Positions 34,524 to 46,607 are shown, counted from the stretch's first letter. The stretch: 64,000 nucleotides of DNA from Ananas comosus (GCF_001540865.1 NC_033628.1:10885249-10949248); one strand, 5' to 3'. Numbers and translations are program-made. Notes: generated by a model from the letters alone, not told the origin.

Positions 34524-35656
34524 CTTCAGCGATGAAAGAACTCGTACAATATGTGAAGTCAAATCAATCTGCAAAGAAGAAAATTATGGTGGTGATCACC
34601 TCAAACTTGAAAGGCAATAGCTGATTCAGAAATCATAATCAATGTAAAACACATTGCAGAAGAGAATCCACAAGCGAACTAGTTGTATCAAAAATCATTA
34701 TTGCAGAAGATGCAGGAATTATATACTATCGCTTAATCATTAACTTAAAAAGAATGAAACACCCATGCATCAGTAAAGCAATTTTCGATTTCTAAGGATC
34801 AAAAGATATAGCGCCACGACAGTAGGTTAGAAATATGGAAACATGATCTTGTGTCCATGACAAACATTTCTATTCAGCACCTCTGAGGAATGAACAAAAC
34901 AGTAACCAAGCTTCAAGAAATTGGTTCCAACCTCCATTTTTCCACAAATGTTTTTTAATCGTGTCAGCCAAATGGGACAGCGATATCAAGATAAACACGT
35001 TCATTCCTTCCAAAAAAAACTATCACCTATTAACCACTAAAAACCCTACCTACCTAAAGATAAGTACAATCAAAAGTTCATATATGGGTGTATTTATAAC
35101 TGACGTGGGTCTTCAAATATCCATTTTTAAGAGCCACAGATCTATTCCTAACAACAATGAAATACCAATATCCTGTCAAAGATTATTTTTTTAAAAAAAA
35201 ATATTAAATAACATGATTATCGCAACGAGATCCACCTACCAATAGACTTGGAGAAGTTAAATTAAACAAGCAGAAATGTGCTTCAAGCATAGTTAAAGTT
35301 ATTGATGTTAGTACCAAAAATGATCTCAGATCAACCTCAAACACACTCTTAAGCAACCAAAATCACTATCCAAGCACAAACATATGCTTCTCCTTGCAAT
35401 CTCGTCTCGTAATCGGATTATACTCAAACAAATCGCGACAACATAAGCGATTACTTGATTAGATCTGATCTACCACATTGCACTCGGATCAAACTACAAT
35501 TACAGTAAATGGAGAGAAATCGAAGCAACGAGAAGGCGCGAGGAGAAGAAGGGCACGGACCTGTCGATCGACCCTGGAGATAACGAGATCGGATCGTGCC
35601 GAGGATGAGAGGAGGGAGAAGACGAAGAAGAGGAGGAGGGCGAATCGGAAACCCAT
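34524..35656 (-). CDS. OST1: Ribophorin I (oligosaccharyltransferase subunit OST1), first two exons only
   Basis: Ribophorin I is a type I ER membrane subunit of the oligosaccharyltransferase that N-glycosylates nascent proteins. Exon 1 (35656-35561, 32 codons): signal peptide MGFRFALLLFFVFSLLSSSA followed by RSDLVISRVDRQ. Exon 2 (34568-34524, 15 codons): IDLTSHIVRVLSSLK. Both borders are good GT-AG sites, phase 0. DLVISxxDRxIDLTSxIVR is the family's N-terminal signature, but the remaining 550 or so residues (lumenal domain, membrane span) are absent. Instead, callose synthase exons on the same strand begin at 32413, also in phase 0. The start chosen is the first ATG; the upstream open stretch is a (CGT)n tract without ATG. 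Either the gene continues in the gap or it has been truncated. Confidence 0.82.
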
Positions 35657-35681
35657 CGTCGTCGTCGTCGTCGTCGTCGTG
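35657..35681. repeat. (CGT)n microsatellite in OST1 5' UTR
   Basis: About eight CGT units directly upstream of the OST1 ATG. Confidence 0.95.
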
Positions 35682-36615
35682 TTAGCGGATCGCACGGTAG
35701 CTTTGCGCCCCTAAAACCCTCCTCCTGGGTGTGAGTGAGGCTACGCAGAGAATAGATTATGCGGACTTATGTTCGGCGCTTTTCGCATTGACTGGAGTTT
35801 CGCTAGACCGGGAGTACCACGTCATCCACAGTCCCAAAAATTTGAGCCAACCAGAATCCTACAAATTTTGCATTTATCATTTTAAAGCTTAGCAACCTAA
35901 TGTTTATTCGTTATAAGATGTTTAAATTCGACGAAAAGGAAAATTTTAAAATACGGAAATGCTTTCAAAAATTGCAAATTTAAAGTGAAACTTCAGGTAG
36001 TAATATTTTGGAGTTACTGTTTAAACCATAAATGGTTTTAACGACTATATTATATTACCAAATTACGCTAGAAAAGAATCTATTGATGCTACTTTCTCCC
36101 ACAAGGTTCAAATCGAGCTCATTAAGAGCATGTTCGGTTTATGATTAGAATAGAATAGAAAATAAGATTGGATTATTTTAGAATAAGAAATAAAATGAAG
36201 AATCAATTCAAAAGTATTTGATTTGTTATTAGAATAGAAATCAGAATAAAAATTAAATTTTTTTCAGAGAGAATTTTGATTAAGAAAAAAAAAAGTGATA
36301 AAAAGAGAGGACTCAGAGGAGGTAAGTATTGGAAAAAGAGTATTTTAAATAGTTTACTTTGAGATAGGTTAATCCGAAATTTAAAATCAAATTAAATCCC
36401 GAATAAATTTGATTATTTTCAGTCCAGAATAAAATAAAAATAAAAATTCAATTCCGTAAAACAAACCACTGTCGAAATCAATAAATTTCATTACAATTCC
36501 AAAGTTTAAAATAGGGTCAAGCAACCATGCCCCAAGAGCTAAAGCCAAAGAGCTTCGTTACCACCGCTTCCTCCCTCCGCACTACTCCGTCGCTTCGTTC
36601 GATCGTTCGCTCGCG
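35682..36615. promoter_or_regulatory. Divergent promoter region of OST1 and PIG-F
   Basis: About 960 bp separate the two start codons, on opposite strands. It includes a MITE-like AT-rich stretch near 36124-36470 (gcatgttcggtttatgatta at one end, aattccgtaaaacaaaccac at the other). Both genes serve ER-lumenal modification; coregulation is inference only. Confidence 0.55.
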
Positions 36616-39131
36616 ATGGGAACGGCTCGGATCGGGGCCGCGGCGGCGTCAACGCTGCATTCGCTGTGCGCCCTGGGCGTCGCCGCCGCGTATTTCCTCG
36701 CCCAGCGCGTTTGCGTGCTCGACCTCGTCGCCCACCCCGCCCAAACCCTCCGCCTCCTCCTCGTATAACCCAATTTCACTCCATTTTTTTTTTCTAGATT
36801 TTTTGTTCGAATTCTATATCTGTGGTCGCCATTTTCGTAGGTAATTGAAGCGCCTATCACTATTGGAGTGTATAGTTGGCTTCGCAGAGACACGCACGGT
36901 TGCTCGGTAGTGCCGTGCCCAGCACCTGTTTGTTATAATTCCTTCAGGGTTTTGATACTTGTTTTCTCTTCATTTTTTGTAAAAGTTGGTTTTTTTTTGT
37001 TTTTCCGGGACAGGTATGGAAGGCTATTGGACGAGGATTATTGGCTCTCCCCGTAGGTAAGATGAATTGAATTCAGCTGCAACAAAAAAAAAAAAGGTTC
37101 ATCTTTGATTTATTTTTTTATAGGAGCTGCCATAAATGCATTTGGGGCAATCGTTTTGGGTGCGCCGGTCGGCATAAAGTAAGTATAGGGTTTATATCTC
37201 CGAGCGCAAGATATACTTTTGAGTCTCGATTTTTCGGCAATTCATGCTCAGCATGAGATGATCTTATACATGCTTGGTTTTTTGGCAGAGTTTGCAGCAT
37301 TTGATGTATTGCTAATTTATACATGCTCGGCATAAAACAACTTTCTCATTGCATGTAGGTATTGGACCGTAACAGCCTATTGGTCATTGCTCATGTCGTT
37401 GTTCACCGTGAGTAACCTCTGATTTGCTGCGTTGTTATAATTTGGTTAATTCCGAAGTGTGTAAAGCCGCAGAGATGGAAACTGGTTCGTGAATCTATTC
37501 GTGCAATATTTGCAAGCTTGTTCCAGGCAGAAACTGATGCTGATTACTTGTTTGAACAAAAAATTTATACAAATACTTGGAACCAAATTACATTGATGCA
37601 AGTTGTTTAAACAGGTTGCTTCTTGATCTAGACTCTAACTTTTGGCAATAGCTTGAGCAACCTCATAGCGGCAAATTTTTACTCAACTAGAAAGTTAAAC
37701 CCTAAAAATAACACATTTTGGTCTGGTTTTGTCTCCTTAACGTTTGGTTGGTTTTGATATGTAGTCCTGCCAGGATTTTTTGAGTTGGGTTCCATTTTGG
37801 TCTGTGAGCAGTTCCTGTTTATGATATCCATCCTGTTTGGTCAAATTGGATTGGTTCGAGTATTTGGGCTGAAATCTATAAATATTTTGGAATGAAAAGC
37901 CAGCACTATGGTCAAACAGGTTGGACCGTACACCCTCAGAATTTGAAATAGTTCTATATATAAGATATAATAAAACTAAATCTCTTAATACTGTCACAAC
38001 ATTTTGGATGGTGGCTAGGCTAAGAGGTTAAGAGGGTTAAGCATATTAGAGCTAAAGTAATTCTAGGATGGGTACCCCCTGGGAAGCGGGGCATCACACT
38101 TTGAATCAAATTGGTTCAATCAGTGTTGATCTGGGCTTCTGGATTGTCTATCCTCTCCAAATTTTTGGGTGATTGAAAATTTTGGATCGATGGGTCGTCC
38201 AAATATTTAGCCGCCCAAATGAATGCAGATGAGTATGTTTTATAGTTGTTTCGACATAAATTTAGTGGACTGCAAGCAAGATAACTTGATTTTTTTTTTG
38301 TCCTGCAGTTTGTACCTGCAGCTTGTGCCTTTGGCCCTTCTAGGATGGATTGGCAGCGGATACTCTCTTTTTCAAAGTAGGTGCTAATGATGATTTCTTC
38401 TCTTCATATGCTGTTTCAAGGTCCACATTAATGTTCTTGGTTTAATCCTGTATTCCGAGTCTTCCCTGTGTTGGCCAATAAGGGTTAAAACTTTAGTATT
38501 GCTTCACCCTGTGGAAACTAGCATATTCATAATTTGTTACATTTTTTGTTACAGGCTACTAGATGCTGTCGACTATATGATTTCCGTACCAGCTTATGGA
38601 GCTATAATTGGTGCATGGATTGGTGCTTGGCCCATGCCACTTGACTGGGAAAGACCTTGGCAGGTGAAGATTTTTAGTCCGTGTAATTACTAAGGGCTTT
38701 AATAAATGTGTATGATAGTGAATTTTTCTGATGAGCCACGAATATATTCTGTTTATGCTCAAACATGAGTTGGTGCTGCAAATTGTTTCATAACTTTGAG
38801 TAACCTATTAATAGGTTAAATCGATGCAAAATTATTGTGCTCTATTATGAGCTCCAGTATATTTCTGATTATTTGTATACAAATCGTGTTAGTTAGATCA
38901 TAGAAGTGGTCGCTGTGCGCTTCTTAACCTGTTCGTTTTGTGATTTTTTCTTGGTCAGAAGCTTTTCAGATACATCTTTTATTACATGCTAATTGAAAAT
39001 TCTGTGTTTTTATTTAGGAATGGCCAATCTGTGTCACCTATGGTGCAATTGCTGGATATTTGACTGGAATGGTAGCATCTGTGGTGTTTATAGTTGCGCT
39101 GCATAGAAAGGTTCATGCGAAAGGTGAGTAA
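36616..39131 (+). CDS. PIGF: GPI-anchor biosynthesis protein PIG-F
   Basis: PIG-F is a multi-span ER membrane protein that partners the ethanolamine-phosphate transferases PIG-O and PIG-G in the last steps of GPI-anchor assembly. Exons: 36616-36762, 36841-36906, 37014-37056, 37124-37178, 37359-37407, 38309-38376, 38555-38663, 39018-39131; 651 nt, 216 residues, close to the family's usual 220. All borders are GT-AG and in phase. Hydrophobic segments: AAAASTLHSLCALGVAAAYF near the N-terminus, GAAINAFGAIVLGAPVGI, YWTVTAYWSLLMSLFT, the conserved GAIIGAWIGAWPMPLDWERP, then EWPICVTYGAIAGYLTGMVA and VVFIVALHRKVHAKGE. The PLDW-(E/D)-R-xWQxWP motif is diagnostic. Its 3' end faces that of the MLO gene. 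Confidence 0.93.
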
Positions 39132-39882
39132 CATCAGGATGATGAAGGACGTTTCCGGAGGGAATCATCTTCGACGAATCATCAACTTTTTGTAGTGAGT
39201 TATCATTTTCGATGATATAGTTTGGACGCATGTTGCCAAATGAGGGCTTAGGTGTTTGTGTTCATGAGTTCTGATTTAGTTGTACCAGTTCTTTCTATGA
39301 TGGACTACATTGATATCTTGTCTCACCTGATAATACAGCATCATTTCTGCACCATCTCGAGTTTTCCAACATTTTTTTGGTTTGCACATATCTTTAGGAA
39401 GAGAATGTGACCTCGGTACATAAACATATAATGACCAGTTTTCTATTAAATGCACTATATCAAGCCGAACAATTAGATCACAACTAGATTATTATTTAGT
39501 TCCTTGATAAACAGGGATCAATTCAGATAGCCTTAGCAGATAATCAAAGCTCATTGCCATCTCCACCACTAACAATTGTGCTTCAATATCAAGTACCATT
39601 TACTCATCACTAACAATTATTAATGCCTTACACTTGACACAACCACCTAAAGCAACTTCATATACATGTTGTAAATTAGTTAAAAAAATTACTTACCTTG
39701 CTGTTTTTCGTACAAAGGATCGATGTGTTTTATATTACCCATCCATCGTGGTAAACTGGTAATACAACTATTCGTAAAGCATTTGTTGTTGACGACTAAT
39801 ATACAGGCAAGACAGAGATACAAAAACAAAAAGTTTATGATAGAGTTACCTATCCAAAGAAAAGGATTAGCCAAAAAATAGT
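39132..39882. other. Convergent intergenic region PIG-F / MLO
   Basis: Holds the 3' flanks of both genes. No gene or repeat recognised. Confidence 0.6.
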
Positions 39883-42800
39883 TCATAACTGTGTACTAAA
39901 GGAGAATTCACCGGTGGGAACATCAACATCCTTGGCTTTTGGGTTTGGCCCAAGCTTGGCAAGTGTCGGAGCTTCCATATCGGGGAATTCGCTATCTGAG
40001 CAGAAAAACCTTGGCGAGCTTGGATTACTCTCCGGGTCAGTTGAGCCCTTCTTGTACTTGTGGAGCAAATGTGCGGGAGACGATCCTCGGCTCGGTGTGT
40101 TCTCTCCACTTATGTAACCGAAAGAGGCAGTGTCTAAACCTGCATCTCTGAGCCTTTTCTTCTCTTTCGCTGCTTGCTGCCACTTCTTAAGCGCTTTTGC
40201 TGTTTGTTCCTCAAAAATTGCCTTCTTCATATGTGATCCCATCTAGAATAACACATATGCTTATACTCATTATGTTTACTCGTCGATAATTGTTCTTAAC
40301 AGCAAAATTTTTCAGTTTTTTTCAAAGTGAACTTACTTGTGTGACTAATGCGTAGAGCGGGAAAGTAATGTAGCTGCATAAGAACTGAAGAGCTATCCCC
40401 ACAATAACTTTTGTCAAAGCAAGTCCCATGTTGTCAAAGAAGCATGATCTCAAGCCAAATGTGCTCTACAAGGACAATAAAAGACATGCTAGCATCGTTT
40501 GCTCAAACACAATTGATAGAGAAAAGGGGAAAAGATGTTGTGAACATACCAAAGTCCATAAGAAGTGCGCCATTTGGAATGCATTCTGGTTGGTCAACAA
40601 GCAGAGACAATCAGTCAGAAAGGTTCTTTAACATCTCCTTTTTATATCTTTAGTTTCATGACTATGAAAATTCATTTACGGCAGGCAAAAGTCGGCCCGA
40701 ACTACCTCAAACAAAGTAAGATGTATGAGAAAGAGAATCCATTGAGGTCGATTGAACCAGAAATACTTGTTGCTTGGCTCCACGATCGGAGCTCCTTTTA
40801 TAACACTTGTTCGGTCTTGAATTTCACGGGCCATTTCCATGATGACGATTTCCAGCTTCATCCCGACCAGCAAGAGAACCTGGAAAGGACATGCTGTTAC
40901 TCCAGTAACTAGAAAACCCAAATCAGAAAGGTAATAAGAAACAGCAATGAAACAGCTTACTATCAGCGGTACAAAAGAGATCCAAATGAGCAATTGGAGT
41001 CCTGCGGCAAAAGCAATAAATGATCGTTTCAAAGGCCGTCAAGTCGCACGGACAAAATAGACCGACAAGCTGAGTTATATACCTTGCACATCAAGTAGCA
41101 GAACGATGATTGCCATGAACCACAATGGAAGGCTGTTAAATGAGCAAAAAGTGTTAAAGACACGGCGAAAGGATCCAAAGTTCTGTTTATTGTGCAGCGA
41201 GAGAGAAACCTGATGCTAACAACAACTTTGAAATCATCTTCCAACGACCGTTTTATATACTTGTGGAAGTCAAACTTGCTGTTGGGAGATAAATGAGCCT
41301 GCAACACACATTTAAATAGTAACTGCAGTGATCATTTGTCACAAACAACACTGTTAAGTCTGAGAAATAGCTGCAGCAATTAGGGAAATGGATATCACAT
41401 TGATAAAGCCATGTCTCATAGTCAAGTAGTCCACTTTTGTTACTGATCCAAAAAACTGCCTAAAAAACGCCACCTATATTACAAACAAAAGTAAGATCAC
41501 TCGTATTTATTATGCAGATTAGATATCAATCTCATTACTGTTGCGATAAAAGGGATGCAGAACCTCAAGAACAAGAAAGAGAATCTTACTATCCATCTAA
41601 CTCCAGGGGTGCTTGAGAGGCCAACATGCCGCTTTACAAATGATGTTTGGTGGGTGAACCTGAATCGCGAAGGATCTGCAAGGACCGTCAACTTAATGTT
41701 CATTATAATAACTGTAAACTATAATAGTCTGAGAATGTAAAGAAAATCTTTTACCATTTGAAAATTGATACTCCAATGAGGTGGTCTCCAACTCCCATGC
41801 TTTCCATTTTTTCATCTGCAATTACAAATGGATATCATAATGAGCTTACACAGGTGATTGCTTGTTCACAAGGATACAATTCCATATCTGGTCCAAAAGA
41901 TTCTATAAAGCTCACATTTATAATTAACAAATTTGCGTTTAAAATAGCAGATATGTCAAATTGATGCAGAGAACCTATTACACTTTCATAAATTAGCAAA
42001 CTTTGAGCCTTTACTTAGTTCATTTGAAATAGCAACAGGTTACTTTTTGTCACTTAGGATAATTTTTTTACGTTATTTCAAAATACCCATGAAAGCATAC
42101 AAATTCACGAAAAGTTTCATCCGCAGAGATAGAAACAGCACTGAAATAGCTACTCCGAACATCGAATTCCCCGTACTTAAGCTCTTAGTATATTCTGTAT
42201 AGCAAACACTTTGTATTCAGAAACTTACTTTTGCTCGCCCTAATGCCATTGTGACGACGCTATAAAGAACGTGAAAAACTGCCAGGACAAATATAAATAT
42301 ATGCAGTTGGTGAATCCCATATTGTGAGATTAGTGGCACTCTATCCTGCACAATGAACAAACACAATAACATTACGAATTCACGTAAAAAATAAAGTTCA
42401 AAGAACATCCAAATGGCCACGAATTTATGCCTAGAATCATTTCTCTTTGAATTTTCGTTATTCTCACTAACACCGTCATCGTACTTATAATTCTTGTGTG
42501 TGTAAGTGTCTCCAATAAAACTTCCTAGCAAATCATATAAAAAATAACAAGAAATTACGTAAAATCAAACAAATACGCACAGAGAAGAGGATATGAGGAT
42601 AATTACGATAATTACTTTATACTGAGAGCAATAATCTGCTGTCGACGAAACCAACATACGACGCCGAACTGCTTCTTCACCATACGACAGGAATCTTCGC
42701 CGACTGTCGGTGTTACTCTCTGTCGCGTTCTTCAGCTTACAGGGGAGCATGATATTACCAGCTTTCGCAGGAATGCAGATTTTGGATATCTGCCCTTGTC

Positions 42801-43716
42801 CAGCAGTAAGAAGTAGGGAAATAAAGCCCAGTAGCATCAACTCTGTGTGTTAACACAAATAATCAACAACTAAAGAAATTTGTTATCGTAAACAAGAATA
42901 CAGCTAACAATATGGTTTTTCTTAAGACCAGATTCTGTAAATACCTAGCAAATCATATCAAGAATAAGTAACAGGCAACAAAAAAGAATTTTTTTTTCCT
43001 AAAAAAACTTTACCTGCTTTCAATTTTTCCAGAGCTTCACTCATAGCTTTCTTGTGGCGCGTCTGAAACCACTGCACTCTCACAAAACGAAGCCAAATTA
43101 GTTAAAGCTCAGTTTTTGAAAGTTGAAACACATGTACAGAAAATTTTAAGCACCGTGATGTGCGTGTTTAAAATACTTATGTGTCGACATATTTTGGCAT
43201 AAAATATTTATTTCCTCTAGTGCCGGTATATTCTAATTATTTTTAGTACCTTTTTTATAAAATCTTTCTAAAATAGGACTTTAAGTCGAGCTAAAAAATA
43301 TCTTATAAACACGTTACGGTGCGGATGTATCGAAATAAATACGGAACCCCATGACATGTTTCATGTTTGTTTGACCGAAAAGTGATTTTCAAGTTGAATA
43401 AAAATCCACAGATATTTGTTGGATAGTTGGATAGGAAGTTAATGATTTTAGTTAACTGTCCCACTTTTTTTATTCCATCTCTCTCTTTCATAATTTTACT
43501 GACGGGACGAAGTCAGTTATAAGGATTAAAAAAACGTAAGAGTCACGAAACAATGAAAGTGAACGTCTACGGTGAAACAAACAAGAACCCAACCTTTCCT
43601 AGAATGTGAATGCCGTGCTCCATCGCGGCGGAGACGAGGACCATCACGGCGCACACGAGCGCCACCGCCCACGTCGGCGTCTCCTTCAGCGACCGCTCCC
43701 CGGGGCTCCCCGCCAT
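39883..43716 (-). CDS. MLO family seven-transmembrane protein
   Basis: Plant plasma-membrane protein with seven spans and a cytosolic calmodulin-binding tail; family members act in powdery-mildew susceptibility, root thigmomorphogenesis or pollen-tube reception. Exons: 43716-43594, 43071-43014, 42842-42616, 42345-42229, 41815-41755, 41675-41590, 41473-41399, 41298-41210, 41132-41083, 41001-40961, 40879-40706, 40585-40550, 40465-40337, 40242-39883; 1626 nt, 541 residues, normal length. Signatures in order: [166 protein letters not shown]. The calmodulin-binding segment [16 protein letters not shown] has its conserved Trp at residue 443. The clade, and so the function, is not decided here. Two DNA transposons lie in its 5' region. 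Confidence 0.95.
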
Positions 43717-43971
43717 GGCCTAAAACCTCTAGCTAGCTACAGTTTCGATCCCTCCTCGACCTGGTGGGGAGTGGGAGTGTTTAAGAGGAAGAGGGCGAGG
43801 GCGAGGGCGAGGGCGAGGGGGAAAGCGCGTGGAGGGGCCTGCGCTTGATGATGGAGACATTGGCTCTCAATTTTTAGTCGACAAGATCACCAAATCTCGT
43901 TCGCTTGTTAGGACTTAGGAGGCGACTTCTGCCCCCGTCTCTGTAATGCTGCGCCGGCCACCACCTGCTGC

Positions 43972-44472
43972 GGGCTTTTTTATAAAATAATCCTCCAATA
44001 TTTTAAAATTGGAGATATAACCCGTCAAAATTTTATTTGAAAAAATAATCATCCTTTCGCCACGTAGACGTCACGTCAGATTTTTACTATGAATGCAGTG
44101 AATGATTCACTGCCTTCACATATATATAATGAAGGCGGTGAATAATTTATCGTCTTTATAATATATATGTGAAGGCGATAAATTTGATTCACCGCCTTTA
44201 ATGCAAAATATTCTAAATTTATCAAAATTTGTCTAAGTTCTGAAGTTAAATATAGATAAGACGGTGTGAATGATTCATCGTCTTCACATATACATTATAA
44301 AAACGGTGAATGATTCACCGTCTTTATTATATATGTAAAGGCGGTGAATTATTTACCGTATTTATAATAAAAATTCAACGTGATGAAAGAACAATTAATT
44401 TTCTAAATAAAATTTTGATAGAGTTATTTTGTAAATTTAAAATTTTTAGAGGTTTATTTTATAAAAAAGCCC
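43972..44472. mobile_element. Non-autonomous MULE derivative related to the 7.5 kb MULE
   Basis: Perfect 19-bp ends GGGCTTTTTTATAAAATAA in inverted orientation, extended by weaker similarity, flanked by an 8-bp direct repeat cctgctgc (43964-43971 and 44473-44480). Inside are about six of the same GGTGAA...TTCACC palindromes as in the 13902-21406 element, which also shares the cctttcgccac motif and end sequence. No coding capacity. It sits 255 bp upstream of the MLO start. Confidence 0.9.
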
Positions 44473-44480
44473 CCTGCTGC

Positions 44481-44727
44481 TTTGGACTGATGCAAAGACT
44501 TAGTCCTCAGGAACAGAGGAGAAAAAAGGCAGATTTGTCCGTTGCTGTTTACAACATCTGCTGGGCACAGATCCCAGCGCGGAAAGATAACAATGCTTTA
44601 AAATATTGTGTTCTGTGGAGTCTCGAGCTCCCTACTTTAAATAGGGATAATATCTGTNGCTTTCTTTTTTTTCTTCTGCTGTCGATATATATAAATACTC
44701 TCTCTATCGTTTCTTTTTTTGCTGTGG

Positions 44728-44758
<31 letters not shown>

Positions 44759-44946
44759 ATTTTAATAATTTTATAAAAATTTTAATAAATTGTATATAAT
44801 TTTAATAGTACAAAAAAATATAAAATAATTTTTAAAAAGACTGTAAATGATTTACCGTCTTAATAGGATATTATAAGAATTATTTTTTTAAAATAAAATT
44901 TCACTTCTATACTGACTTGGCGAAAGAAGGATTATTTCGCTAAATA
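44481..44946. other. Intergenic with repeat debris
   Basis: Contains an (AT)n microsatellite at 44727-44759 and a fragment of the same MULE family (a single palindrome near 44832-44860, then gacttggcgaaagaaggatt). No gene seen. One n at 44658. Confidence 0.6.
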
Positions 44947-45255
44947 TTTTTTTTTAGAATTATTTAATCAATTATAATTTTTGGCTAATTTGTAGAAAAA
45001 TTTATAAATTTTGAGCTTTTGCAAAACTGAGGCCACCTTTTTCACTTTTGCAAATTTGAGCCGAATTTTTGCTATCAAATGAAAATACCTTTATTCATTT
45101 TCTTTCTCTCTTTTCTTTTTTCTGTCTCTTCTTTTTTTTTTTCCTTCGTTATTTTTTTCTTCCGCCACCTCCTCCTCCACCGCGCTCTCCCCATCGCCTC
45201 CTCCTCCTCCGACGAACCCACCTCCTTCTTCCGCTGCCTCTCCCTCTCCCAGGAC

Positions 45256-45678
45256 GACACCCCTACCTCCTTCCCCAGATTCGACCCCCACCCCCACGGC
45301 GCAAATCTCAAGGACTCCCACGGCGTCGGCGGCGGAGGAGGAGGCCAGGGATCCCTCTCCGCCGACCACTTCTCCTCCGACCTCCTCCGTGCCGACGCCG
45401 TCGCCGACCTCGCGAAGATCGCTGGCCGCATGATCCGCACCGAGTCCGGCCAGGAGCTAAGCTAGATGTATATCGCCGTCTACCGCGACACCATCGCGGA
45501 GGCCCTTGCTGCCCTCGGTGTCGACAAGATGAGCATTGAGGAGGTCCAGAGGATCGAGTGGGGTACCATTGACTCCAAGAAGAAAAAGTGGATCCATGCC
45601 TTCAGGATCGCCATCCGAGTCCTACTCTCTAGCGAGGAAGATAAGAGTGTCCAAAGAATGCAATTTTTTAAGGTGTAA
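45256..45678 (+). pseudogene. EXO70 exocyst subunit fragment
   Basis: One frame reads ADHFSSDLLRADAVADLAKI, AGRMIRTESGQEL, a TAG stop (45463-45465), then VYRDTIAEALAALGVDKMSI, EEVQRIEWGTIDSKKKKWIH, AFRIAIRVLLSSEE. This corresponds to the internal EXO70 segment DLRxIAxRMIRxG...QVYxxVRRDxLxxxLxxLGVExLSIEEVQxxEW. EXO70 subunits tether secretory vesicles in the exocyst. Only about 100 of some 600 residues are present, and the rest of the gene is missing, so this is a captured fragment. Confidence 0.75.
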
Positions 45679-45844
45679 AAAATAATGTAATGGTGTAAAA
45701 AGAAAGAAGGAAGGGAAAGAGAAGGAGGAGGAGAAATTGTGCAATTTTGGGTGAAACAGTTAAAAATTGGGCAAAACGGTGTAATTTTGGATGAAATTTG
45801 CATCATTTCTCCTCCTCTCCTCTTCCTTTTCCCCTCCGCTTTGC

Positions 45845-46069
45845 ATGTCGGCGGCGCAACTGGGTCGGCTTGACTACGACCAATCCAACATACTCGGCGT
45901 CCAGATGCCCCTCACGGTAGTCATCGAGAACGACAACCGTGTGGCCGCCGCGGGCTTTTCGGATGTCGACTTCACGCTCAGCTTCCACCGGATCGACGTC
46001 GCGCTGCTACGCGCTGCCCTGTTCGCGATCCCGTGCAATGGCTCGTGGCTGCTGCAGTACGACGTGTAG
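45845..46069 (+). pseudogene. LEA2 / NDR1-HIN1-like protein fragment
   Basis: Reads MSAAQLGRLDYDQSNILGVQ, MPLTVVIENDNRVAAAGFSD, VDFTLSFHRIDVALLRAALF, AIPCNGSWLLQYDV and a TAG; the frame continues past it as AAPVPLDADALHAMDADAVQ. The pattern (nonpolar strand, V-IEN-N, FSDV, LSFHxxDVALLRAxPF) resembles the LEA2 fold of NDR1/HIN1-like proteins. Truncated at both ends and lying in the Pack-MULE. Family call is tentative. Confidence 0.5.
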
Positions 46070-46602
46070 GCGGCGCCGGTCCCGCTTGATGCCGACGCTC
46101 TACATGCCATGGACGCCGACGCCGTGCAGGCCATGGACACTATGGGAGACGGAGAGGCGGCGAAAGGAGAATGTGGGTTCATCGGCGAAGGAGGAGGCGA
46201 TAGGGAGGGGGCCACGAGGAGGAGGTGGCAGAGGAAGAGGTGGCGCGTCTTCGAGAAAAAAATAACGAAAGAAAAAAAAAGAAGAGAGAGAAAATGAATA
46301 AGGATATTTTCGTCCGATGGTAAAAAATTCGGCCTAAATCTGTAAAATTAAAAAAAGTGACCAAGTTTTATAAAAGTTTAAAATTTGTGAATATTTTATA
46401 TAAATTGGCCTAATATTTTTGAAGGTTATTTTGGAAAAAAAAAATCCGCAAAAAAGATATTTATGAAGAAGTGATTAATAACGTGGGCATACCAAACAGC
46501 CCGAGCCAGATCCAAACCCGGTCCGAAACGAGAAGTGCCACGTGGCAATGGACGGATCCGTTGCCCCGTCGCCGGATTAAATCCTCGATCCGTGGTATTA
46601 GC

Positions 46603-46607
<5 letters not shown>

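Larger units (their letters stand above)
44947..46444 (+). mobile_element. Pack-MULE-like element with two captured gene fragments
   Basis: The two ends are inverted copies for roughly 300 bp with about 75 % similarity by eye. Matching blocks: gagccgaatttttgctatc (left) with the reverse complement of gatggtaaaaaattcggcc (right); ccttattcattttct with the complement of agaaaatgaataagg; ccttcgttatttttttct with its counterpart; and catcgcctcctcctcc...gaacccac. Between them lie an EXO70 fragment and an LEA2-like fragment, GC-rich against AT-rich surroundings. Carrying exon pieces between long terminal inverted repeats is the definition of a Pack-MULE. A target duplication was not resolved. Confidence 0.75.

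Noticed and set aside
34961..35194. 77-codon plus ORF in OST1 intron 1
   Set aside because: AT-rich, no domain, inside an intron of the other strand.
36527..36844. Alternative PIG-F start at 36527 in another frame
   Set aside because: Its protein is Ser/Arg-rich and does not join the PIG-F frame; the ATG at 36616 gives the family's N-terminus and correct phase.
45069..45539. 156-codon Pro/Arg-rich ORF
   Set aside because: Out-of-frame shadow of the EXO70 fragment and the element's terminal repeat.
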